Counted from the stretch's first letter, positions 1 to 6,835 are shown. The stretch is 6,843 bases of DNA from an uncultured Oscillospiraceae bacterium (GCA_910578965.1 CAJTSP010000139.1:1-6843); one strand, 5' to 3'. Numbers and translations are program-made. Notes: a model not told the origin generated them from the letters alone.

Positions 1-1880
<1,880 letters not shown>

Positions 1881-2030
1881 CAAACAAACCCTTTCTTCAT
1901 CAGGCTGCCAAGGGCAGGGCGTCCGCCGCCTTGCGGCCGCGCTAAGCTTTTTACAGCCCGTCTTTACTCGGTTGGGCAGGACCGGGGCCTGCCCGCCTTC
2001 TCTTAAAGAAAGCCCAAACCCTCGGGGGGC
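1881..2030 (-). other. rpoB-rpoC intergenic spacer with small hairpins
   Basis: This 150-nt spacer holds no gene. It can form three small hairpins in the mRNA. The largest is a perfect 7-bp stem with a 7-nt loop (1974-1980 with 1988-1994). Two 5-bp stems have 3-nt loops (1905-1909 with 1913-1917, and 1925-1929 with 1933-1937). None is followed by a T tract on the minus strand, so I do not call a terminator. No convincing promoter was found, which fits rpoC being read from the rpoB transcript. The hairpins could be processing or stability elements, but that is inference. The rpoC ribosome binding site (AAAGGG) is at 1889-1894. Confidence 0.6.
1974..1994 (-). repeat. Perfect 7-bp inverted repeat between rpoB and rpoC
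   Basis: GGGCAGG at 1974-1980 is the exact reverse complement of CCTGCCC at 1988-1994, with a 7-nt loop. The stem is mostly G-C and begins about 36 nt after the rpoB stop codon. In the transcribed direction it is followed by AACCGAG rather than a run of T, so it lacks the signature of an intrinsic terminator. It may be an RNA folding or cleavage site between the two subunits' coding regions. Confidence 0.5.
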
Positions 2031-5000
2031 TTAAAAGTCATCCTCGGGCGCGTCGCCGGAATCCTCGGCAAAGAGATCTTCCTCGTCCGGCTCCTCGCCG
2101 TCCTCGTCCGCCTCGTCAAAGCCGGCGTCGGCGCTCTCGATGCTGTAATCGCCGGCCAATTCATCCTCGAGCAGCACGTCGTCTCCCAGCGGGATATCCC
2201 GGGCGTCAAAGCCGGTCTCCTCGTCGTCAAAGTTCTGCTTGAGGTCTACCTCGTCCCCATTGGAATCCTGCACCCGCACGTCAAGCCCAAGGCTTTGCAG
2301 CTCCTTGATGAGCACTCGGAAGCTCTCCGGGATACCGGGCTTGGGCACATCCTGGCCCTTGACAATCGCCTCATAGGTCTTGACACGGCCCACCACGTCG
2401 TCGCTCTTGACCGTGAGGATCTCCTGTAAGGTGTAGGCCGCGCCGTAGGCCTCCAGCGCCCAGACCTCCATCTCGCCAAACCGCTGGCCGCCGAACTGGG
2501 CCTTGCCGCCAAGCGGCTGCTGGGTTACCAGGCTGTAGGGGCCGGTAGAGCGGGCGTGAATCTTGTCGTCCACCAGGTGGTGGAGCTTGAGGTAATACAT
2601 ATACCCCACCGTGACCCGGTTGTCGAACCTTTCGCCGGTGCGGCCGTCGTACACAACGCTCTTGCCGTCCTCGTCCAGCTCGATCTTGGAGAAGTCGATA
2701 ATATGCCCTGCCGGGCCCATGATCTTATCCAGCTTGGTTGGATACTCGGGCGCGTTTTCGCCGTGGCACTGCCCGGCCGCCTGTCGGAAGGCCTCCCGGA
2801 TGTCGCTTTCCTGCGCGCCGTCGAACACCGGGGTCATCACCTTCCAGCCCAGGGCCTTGGCGGCATAGCCCAGATGAACCTCCAGCACCTGGCCGATGTT
2901 CATGCGGCTGGGCACGCCCAGGGGGTTGAGCACGATGTCCAGCGGGGTGCCGTCCTCCAAAAAGGGCATATCCTCCTGGGGCAGGATGCGGGAAACAACG
3001 CCCTTGTTGCCGTGCCGGCCGGCCATCTTGTCGCCCACGCTGATCTTGCGCTTCTGGGCGATGTAGCAGCGCACCACCTCGCGCACGCCGGGCTGCAGCT
3101 CATCGCAGTTTTCGGGGGTGAACCGCTTGACGTCCACAATGATGCCGTACTCGCCGTGGGGCACCCGCAGGCTGGTATCCCGCACCTCGCGGGCTTTTTC
3201 GCCAAAGATGGCGCGCAAAAGGCGCTCCTCGGCGGTCAGCTCGGTTTCGCCCTTGGGGGTCACCTTGCCCACTAAAATGTCGCCGGCCGTGACCTCGGCG
3301 CCGATGCGGATGATGCCGCGCTCGTCCAGGTCCTTGAGGGCGTCGTCGCCCACGTTGGGGATGTCGCGGGTGATCTCCTCGGGGCCAAGCTTTGTCTCGC
3401 GGGCCTCCAGCTCGTACTCCTCGATGTGGATGGAGGTGTAAACATCCTCCCGCACAATCTTTTCGTTGATGAGCACGGCGTCCTCATAGTTGTAGCCCTC
3501 CCAGGTCATAAAGCCGATGAGGGCGTTTTTGCCCAAGCTGATCTCGCCGTTTTTGGTGGCGGGGCCGTCGGCAATGACCTGGCCGGCATGCACCTGCTCG
3601 CCCTTTTCCACAATGGGGCGCTGGTTGATGCAGGTACCCTGGTTGGAGCGCATGAACTTGATCAGCTCGTACTCGTCGGTGGTGGTTTTGGAGGTGCGCA
3701 CGATGATCTTGTCGGCGGTGACCTTTTCCACCGTGCCGTCGTTTTTGGCCAGCACGCAGACGCCCGAGTCGCAGGCGGCCTTGTACTCCATGCCGGTGGC
3801 CACGATGGGCTGCTGGGTGACCATGAGCGGCACCGCCTGCCGCTGCATGTTGGAGCCCATCAGGGCGCGGTTGGCGTCGTCGTTTTCCAAAAAGGGGATC
3901 ATGGCCGTTGCCACCGAGACCACCATCTTGGGCGAGACATCCATGAAATCGACCTTTTCCTTTTCGATCTCCAAAATCTCGTCCCGCCGGCGGGCGTTGA
4001 CACGGTCCTTTACAAAGCGGTTCTGCTCATCCAGCGGCTCGTTGGCCTGGGCCACCACATACTCGTCCTCGAGGTCGGCGGTCATGTAAACGACCTCGTC
4101 GGTCACCACGCCGGTGGCCTTGTCCACCCTGCGGTAGGGGGCCTCCACAAAGCCGTACTCGTTGATGCGGGCAAAGGTGGCAAGGTAGGATATCAGGCCG
4201 ATGTTGGGGCCTTCGGGGGTCTCGATGGGGCACATGCGGCCGTAGTGGCTGTAGTGCACGTCCCGCACCTCAAAGCCGGCGCGGTCCCGCGAGAGGCCGC
4301 CGGGGCCGAGGGCCGAGAGGCGGCGCTTATGGGTGAGCTCGGCCAGGGGGTTGTTCTGGTCCATGAACTGGGACAGGGGGCTGGAGCCAAAAAACTCCTT
4401 GATGGCGGCCACCACCGGGCGGATGTTGATGAGTGCCTGGGGGGTGACAACATCCATATCCTGGGCCTGTAAGGTCATACGCTCCCGGATGACCCGTTCC
4501 ATGCGGGCAAAGCCGATGCGGAACTGGTTTTGCAACAGCTCGCCCACGCTGCGGATGCGGCGGTTGCCCAGATGGTCGATGTCGTCGGTAACCCCCACTC
4601 CATGATCCAGCCCGTTGAGGTAGTTGATCGAGGCAAGGATGTCGTCCACCCGCACGGTCTTGCTGATGAGCGCGTCGCGGTTTTTGGCCAGCAGCGCCTT
4701 TTGCTGCTCGGGGTCGCTGGTTTCCTCCAGGATGGCCTTGACGCCCTCGAAGCTCACCCGCTCGTTGATGCCGCACTCGGCAACGTCAAAATCAAAAAAG
4801 TTCGCGGCGTCCACCGTACCGTTGGTGATGACCTTGACCTCTTTTTCGTCGATCGAAAGCCAAACCACGCTGACGCCGGCAGCCTCGGCAGCCTCGGCTA
4901 CATCCCGCTTGATCCGCTCGCCCGCAGCGGCAATCAGCTCGCCGGTAAGGGGGGCGATGATGTCCCGCGCGGCGGTAAAGCCGGCGATGCGGCGGGCCAG

Positions 5001-5843
5001 GGCCAGCTTTTTGTTCATCTTGTACCGCCCAAAGCGGGACAGATCGTACCGCCGGGGGTCAAAAAAGAGGCTGTTGAGATGGCTCTGGGCGCTCTCGACC
5101 GTAGGCGGCTCGCCGGGGCGCAGCTTGCGGTAGGTCTCCAGCAGGCCCTCCTCCTGGTTTTTGGTGGTATCCTTTTCGAGGGTGGCCAAAATCCGCTCGT
5201 CCTCGCCAAAGAACTCCAAAATCTCGGCGTTGGTGGAAAGCCCCAGCGCACGGATGAGCACCGTGACCGGCAGCTTGCGGTTTTTATCGATACGCACATA
5301 GAACACGTCGCTCGAGTCGGTCTCGTATTCGAGCCAGGCGCCGCGGTTGGGATTCATGGTAGCGGTAAAGAGCTTTTTGCCGGTCTTGTCGTAGCTTTCG
5401 CCAAAATAGACGCCCGGGCTGCGCACCAACTGGCTTACAATGACCCGCTCGGCGCCGTTGATGATAAAGGTGCCGGAATCGGTCATCAGCGGGAAATCGC
5501 CCATGAAAATTTCCTGCTGCTTGACCTCGTCGGTTTCCTTATTGAGCAGCCGGGCGGTGACCCGCAGCGGCGCGGCATAGGTGACGTCCCGCTCCTTGCA
5601 CTCCTTGATCGAGTATTTGGGCTCCTTTTCCAGCCGGTAATCCACAAAATCGAGCACCAAGTTGCCGGTGTAGTCCTCAATGGCGGAAATATCCCGGAAT
5701 ACTTCCTTCAGCCCTTCGTCCAGAAACCATTGGTACGAGTTTTTCTGCACCTCGATGAGGTTGGGCATCCCAATGACCTCATCAATGCGGGAAAAGCTCC
5801 TCCGCTCGGTTTTGCCGAGCCTGACAGGCTTGAGCTGCATCAT
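2031..5843 (-). CDS. rpoB: DNA-directed RNA polymerase beta subunit
   Basis: RpoB is the beta subunit of RNA polymerase. With RpoC it forms the active-site cleft and contains the rifampicin pocket. The protein has 1270 residues: the N-terminal protrusion (RSPGV at 141-145); the lobe; the fork and rifampicin region (about 486-523, ending GPGGLSRDRAG); MCPIETPEGPNIGLI just after it; the hybrid-binding domain with the GDKMAGRHGNKG motif (Lys939 and Lys947); and the C-terminal clamp segment QRFGEMEVWALEAYGAAYTL. The enterobacterial insertions are absent. It is about 75 residues longer than Bacillus RpoB (about 1190), and the excess is an acidic tail (about 1191-1270, 35 Asp or Glu). Asp495, His505 and Ser510 match the rifampicin-sensitive residues D516, H526 and S531 of E. 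coli, but residue 489 is Pro where E. coli has Gln510. Two ATG codons stand in tandem (5843 and 5840); I take the first because it is nearer the ideal distance from the AGGAG at 5856-5860. A promoter and a leader of about 200 nt precede it. Confidence 0.99.
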   Translation of the reverse strand: MMQLKPVRLGKTERRSFSRIDEVIGMPNLIEVQKNSYQWFLDEGLKEVFRDISAIEDYTGNLVLDFVDYRLEKEPKYSIKECKERDVTYAAPLRVTARLLNKETDEVKQQEIFMGDFPLMTDSGTFIINGAERVIVSQLVRSPGVYFGESYDKTGKKLFTATMNPNRGAWLEYETDSSDVFYVRIDKNRKLPVTVLIRALGLSTNAEILEFFGEDERILATLEKDTTKNQEEGLLETYRKLRPGEPPTVESAQSHLNSLFFDPRRYDLSRFGRYKMNKKLALARRIAGFTAARDIIAPLTGELIAAAGERIKRDVAEAAEAAGVSVVWLSIDEKEVKVITNGTVDAANFFDFDVAECGINERVSFEGVKAILEETSDPEQQKALLAKNRDALISKTVRVDDILASINYLNGLDHGVGVTDDIDHLGNRRIRSVGELLQNQFRIGFARMERVIRERMTLQAQDMDVVTPQALINIRPVVAAIKEFFGSSPLSQFMDQNNPLAELTHKRRLSALGPGGLSRDRAGFEVRDVHYSHYGRMCPIETPEGPNIGLISYLATFARINEYGFVEAPYRRVDKATGVVTDEVVYMTADLEDEYVVAQANEPLDEQNRFVKDRVNARRRDEILEIEKEKVDFMDVSPKMVVSVATAMIPFLENDDANRALMGSNMQRQAVPLMVTQQPIVATGMEYKAACDSGVCVLAKNDGTVEKVTADKIIVRTSKTTTDEYELIKFMRSNQGTCINQRPIVEKGEQVHAGQVIADGPATKNGEISLGKNALIGFMTWEGYNYEDAVLINEKIVREDVYTSIHIEEYELEARETKLGPEEITRDIPNVGDDALKDLDERGIIRIGAEVTAGDILVGKVTPKGETELTAEERLLRAIFGEKAREVRDTSLRVPHGEYGIIVDVKRFTPENCDELQPGVREVVRCYIAQKRKISVGDKMAGRHGNKGVVSRILPQEDMPFLEDGTPLDIVLNPLGVPSRMNIGQVLEVHLGYAAKALGWKVMTPVFDGAQESDIREAFRQAAGQCHGENAPEYPTKLDKIMGPAGHIIDFSKIELDEDGKSVVYDGRTGERFDNRVTVGYMYYLKLHHLVDDKIHARSTGPYSLVTQQPLGGKAQFGGQRFGEMEVWALEAYGAAYTLQEILTVKSDDVVGRVKTYEAIVKGQDVPKPGIPESFRVLIKELQSLGLDVRVQDSNGDEVDLKQNFDDEETGFDARDIPLGDDVLLEDELAGDYSIESADAGFDEADEDGEEPDEEDLFAEDSGDAPEDDF

Positions 5844-5853
5844 AAAAAGCGAC

Positions 5854-5860
5854 CACTCCT
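5854..5860 (-). promoter_or_regulatory. rpoB ribosome binding site
   Basis: AGGAGTG on the minus strand lies 10 nt before the first of two tandem ATG codons (5843 and 5840). The spacing is already long for the first ATG and longer still for the second, so the first is the likelier start. The site overlaps the downstream copy of a 10-nt repeat (TGGTCGCTTT, 5846-5855). Confidence 0.75.
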
Positions 5861-5882
5861 ATCGTTTTGATTGACAGATCGG

Positions 5883-5917
5883 CCTTTTGCGCGGGGCCCT
5901 TCGCCCCAAGCAAAAGG
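5883..5917 (-). other. Strong stem-loop in the rpoB leader
   Basis: CCTTTTGC at 5883-5890 pairs with GCAAAAGG at 5910-5917 (8 bp). Inside it GGGGC at 5893-5897 pairs with GCCCC at 5903-5907 (5 bp, 5-nt loop), with a 2x2 internal loop between. In the rpoB mRNA it lies about 40 nt upstream of the start codon and is followed by CCGATC, so it is not a terminator for rpoB. On the opposite strand it is followed by GTTTTT (5918-5923) and looks like an intrinsic terminator for antisense transcripts leaving rpoB. Confidence 0.6.
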
Positions 5918-5947
5918 GTTTTTAGCGAAAGCGACCATGGAAAGAGC

Positions 5948-5982
5948 TTGACAAACGCCATTTGTGGTGAATTTTGACAAAC
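5948..5982 (+). repeat. Direct repeat TTGACAAAC, 26-bp period
   Basis: TTGACAAAC is present on the plus strand at 5948-5956 and 5974-5982, and a shorter TTGACA recurs at 5871-5876. Each copy resembles a -35 box facing away from rpoB, but none has a credible -10 box 16-18 bp downstream, so I do not call promoters. In the rpoB leader RNA they read UGUCAA. The 26-bp period is not a whole number of helical turns. Confidence 0.45.
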
Positions 5983-6038
5983 TTTTCTGGTTTTTTTGTG
6001 CAAAAAATATCATTTTGGGCGCTTTAATCCACGATACA

Positions 6039-6057
6039 ATACTTGTACAGTATACTG
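6039..6057. repeat. Palindromes over the rpoB -10 box and start site
   Basis: CAGTATACTG (6048-6057) is a perfect 10-bp palindrome containing the -10 box. An overlapping imperfect palindrome, ATACT-TGTAC-AGTAT (6039-6053), reaches the predicted start point. Such symmetry at a start site could be an operator for a dimeric regulator. Short A/T-rich palindromes at -10 boxes also arise by chance, so this is only a candidate. Confidence 0.3.
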
Positions 6058-6077
6058 CCGAAAAAGTAAGGTGTCAA
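6049..6077 (-). promoter_or_regulatory. Housekeeping (sigma-A type) promoter for rpoBC
   Basis: The -35 box TTGACA (6072-6077) matches the consensus exactly. After a 17-bp spacer comes the -10 box TATACT (6049-6054), matching five of six bases. Transcription should begin near 6042-6043 on the minus strand. A/T-rich sequence upstream of the -35 could act as an UP element. The promoter lies about 20 bp downstream of the bofA terminator T tract. The -10 box sits inside the 10-bp palindrome CAGTATACTG (6048-6057). This is the best promoter match I found in the non-coding parts of the window. Confidence 0.88.
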
Positions 6078-6097
6078 GCCATTTTTGCCGCTTTCGC

Positions 6098-6131
6098 AAA
6101 AAAGTGCCCGGGCGTATGAAACGCCCGGGCA
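6098..6131 (-). terminator. Rho-independent terminator of the DUF2508-bofA transcript
   Basis: On the minus strand TGCCCGGGCGT (6121-6131) and ACGCCCGGGCA (6105-6115) form a perfect 11-bp, strongly G-C stem around a 5-nt loop (TTCAT). One C (6104) and then six T residues (6098-6103) follow. This is a canonical intrinsic terminator oriented to stop transcription coming from bofA before the rpoB promoter. On the plus strand the nearest T run starts 9 nt after the stem, so it should act mainly in one direction. Confidence 0.92.
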
Positions 6132-6287
6132 AGTGTACTGTTTTTTGTTTCCGGCAGCCCGGTCCGGCGCCGCACGCCGGCTACAGGGCATGGCCAAGGG
6201 GCGGGCAGGATGGAAGGAAGGCCCCCGCCCGGCAGACGGCAGGCGAAAGCCGGACGGCACGCCCGGGCGTATGGGCCGCGGGAGGGT
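6132..6287 (-). other. GC-rich 3' untranslated region of bofA
   Basis: Between the bofA stop codon and the terminator lie about 156 bases with no credible gene. The stretch is G-C rich and folds easily: GGGCGGG at 6199-6205 can pair with CCCGCCC at 6224-6230, and CCGGC at 6164-6168 with GCCGG at 6176-6180. It also holds a 12-bp palindrome (6259-6270) related to the terminator. With the rpoB leader it makes up the 444-base gap between bofA and rpoB. I see no tRNA, rRNA or recognised small RNA. Confidence 0.6.
6259..6270. repeat. Perfect palindrome ACGCCCGGGCGT, related to the terminator arms
   Basis: This 12-bp perfect palindrome lies about 18 nt after the bofA stop codon. The longer string GCCCGGGCGTATG at 6261-6273 is repeated exactly at 6106-6118, covering one arm and part of the loop of the terminator. 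The palindrome could therefore pair with the first-made terminator arm (6121-6131) over about 10-11 bp and compete with terminator folding, or it may simply be a duplicated fragment. Confidence 0.5.
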
Positions 6288-6548
6288 TTAGGGCAGGCGC
6301 AGCACAAGGCGAAGCAGCAAAAGCAGCAGCACCCCCGGCGCCCCCAATACCACCGCGGCAAAAGCGGTAAAATGGTTAAGGGCGAGGGCAATGCCGGTAA
6401 AGGGGGCCAGCGCATTGACCGCACCCAGCGCCCCCACCCCGCATACCGCGCCGGTAAGCGCGCGGCGCAAAGGGTGGGCCGCCCGGGCCGAGGCGGCCCC
6501 CGCCGCCAGCAACACCAAAAGGCCCGCCGCGACGGCCAGCCAGCTCAC
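6288..6548 (-). CDS. bofA: Pro-sigma-K processing inhibitor BofA family protein
   Basis: BofA is a small integral membrane protein. In sporulating bacteria it acts with SpoIVFA in the outer forespore membrane to hold back the intramembrane protease SpoIVFB, which releases active sigma-K. This product has 86 residues, close to the 87 of B. subtilis BofA. It is very hydrophobic: a membrane segment at about 3-20, a basic link (RAAHPLRR), a second segment at about 30-50 and a C-terminal one at about 62-84. The family signature is present as a VNAL block, TGIALALNHFTA and a LGAPGVLLLL block. Asn45, Asn58 and Thr61 have exactly the spacing of Asn48, Asn61 and Thr64, which I recall as important in B. 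subtilis BofA. The start is GTG at 6548-6546, overlapping the DUF2508 stop as GTGA; no strong Shine-Dalgarno is visible, so translation is probably coupled. A strong terminator follows. The partner SpoIVF proteins are not in the window. Confidence 0.88.
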   Translation of the reverse strand: MSWLAVAAGLLVLLAAGAASARAAHPLRRALTGAVCGVGALGAVNALAPFTGIALALNHFTAFAAVVLGAPGVLLLLLLRLVLRLP

Positions 6549-6787
6549 AGGATGGCGCGCAGCCCGGCGGCCCGCGCCCTGCGCAGCAGGTACTGGTAGC
6601 GGCAGTGCAGCGCCTTTTTTTCGTAGATGCGCTGTTCGATGAGCTCCGGCTCGGTCTCAAGATCAAACAGCATCTGGTTGTGGCGCATATCGGCCAGGCA
6701 TTCCCGCAGCTCGTCCCGCAAATCGGGCAGCGGCAGGCCGTACGGGGTAACCTGCTGGTCTTCTTTCCGTTTTAGAGCAAGGCCCAT
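6545..6787 (-). CDS. yaaL: DUF2508 family protein (YaaL-like), function unknown
   Basis: This 80-residue soluble protein resembles the DUF2508 family, whose B. subtilis member YaaL (74 residues) lies between recR and bofA. The family function is unknown. After a short, partly basic N-terminus it appears almost wholly helical: a first helix at about 23-45 (DLRDELRECLADMRHNQMLF), then EPELIEQRIYEKKALHCRYQ and YLLRRARAAGL, which match the family pattern of a two-helix hairpin. I choose the ATG at 6787-6785 because AAAAGGAG lies 9 nt upstream. An upstream in-frame TTG at 6808 would place the start before this site and is unlikely. The gene overlaps bofA by four bases, implying translational coupling. 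Synteny suggests recR, ebfC and dnaX lie beyond the right edge. The family call rests on pattern, length and position. Confidence 0.82.
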   Translation of the reverse strand: MGLALKRKEDQQVTPYGLPLPDLRDELRECLADMRHNQMLFDLETEPELIEQRIYEKKALHCRYQYLLRRARAAGLRAIL

Positions 6788-6796
6788 GCTTGTCGG

Positions 6797-6804
6797 CTCC
6801 TTTT
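6797..6804 (-). promoter_or_regulatory. Ribosome binding site of the DUF2508 gene
   Basis: AAAAGGAG on the minus strand stands 9 nt before the ATG at 6787 and fixes that codon as the start in preference to the in-frame TTG at 6808. Most of the site lies inside one arm of a 9-bp inverted repeat (6799-6807 with 6827-6835), so it could be hidden in a hairpin. Confidence 0.8.
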
Positions 6805-6835
6805 GCAAAGTCTTTGGTATAAGCTATGCAAAAGG
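6799..6835 (-). repeat. Inverted repeat overlapping the DUF2508 ribosome binding site
   Basis: CCTTTTGCA (6827-6835, minus strand) is the exact reverse complement of TGCAAAAGG (6799-6807), separated by 19 nt. In RNA this 9-bp stem would cover the AAAAGG part of the Shine-Dalgarno. The same arm pair, CCTTTTGC and GCAAAAGG, forms the outer stem of the rpoB leader hairpin. Whether the stem forms depends on where transcription starts, which cannot be seen here. Confidence 0.5.

Larger units (their letters stand above)
5846..5937 (-). repeat. Direct repeat TGGTCGCTTT flanking the leader hairpin
   Basis: The 10-mer TGGTCGCTTT occurs on the minus strand at 5928-5937 and again at 5846-5855, where it lies between the Shine-Dalgarno core and the rpoB ATG. 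The copies bracket the strong stem-loop at 5883-5917. The downstream copy sits where a regulator or a competing RNA pairing could affect initiation. Function is unknown and chance is possible. Confidence 0.4.
5844..6042 (-). promoter_or_regulatory. Long 5' leader of the rpoBC transcript
   Basis: From the promoter at 6049-6077 the transcript should start near 6042-6043, giving an untranslated leader of about 200 nt before rpoB. It contains a strong two-part hairpin (5883-5917), three UGUCAA hexamers (5974-5979, 5948-5953 and 5871-5876), a 10-nt repeat (5928-5937 and 5846-5855), and a 57-codon reading frame that overlaps the rpoB start. A leader of this length with stable structure suggests post-transcriptional control, for example by a bound protein, RNA cleavage or a leader peptide. 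I do not recognise a known riboswitch or ribosomal-protein leader. The extent is inferred from the promoter; the function is unknown. Confidence 0.55.

Noticed and set aside
4530..5870. A 446-codon open frame on the plus strand opposite rpoB
   Set aside because: It lies antisense to clearly conserved rpoB codons, and its openness follows from the G/C-rich third positions of rpoB. The encoded sequence shows no family resemblance.
5782..6003. A 73-codon minus-strand frame from a TTG through the leader into rpoB
   Set aside because: It has a TTG start, no ribosome binding site and a long out-of-frame overlap with conserved rpoB codons.
5948..6010. Plus-strand promoter using TTGACA at 5948 or 5974
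   Set aside because: No -10-like hexamer occurs 16-18 bp downstream of either copy.
6104..6146. bofA terminator acting in both directions
   Set aside because: On the plus strand the T run (6141-6146) starts 9 nt after the stem, too far for a normal intrinsic terminator.
6198..6240. Plus-strand GGAAGGAAGG resembling the conserved loop of SRP RNA
   Set aside because: The surrounding SRP motifs are absent, no matching fold is seen, and the only good terminator nearby reads on the other strand.
6788..6808. Longer DUF2508 protein starting at TTG 6808
   Set aside because: The good Shine-Dalgarno at 6797-6804 lies inside that extension and serves the ATG at 6787.
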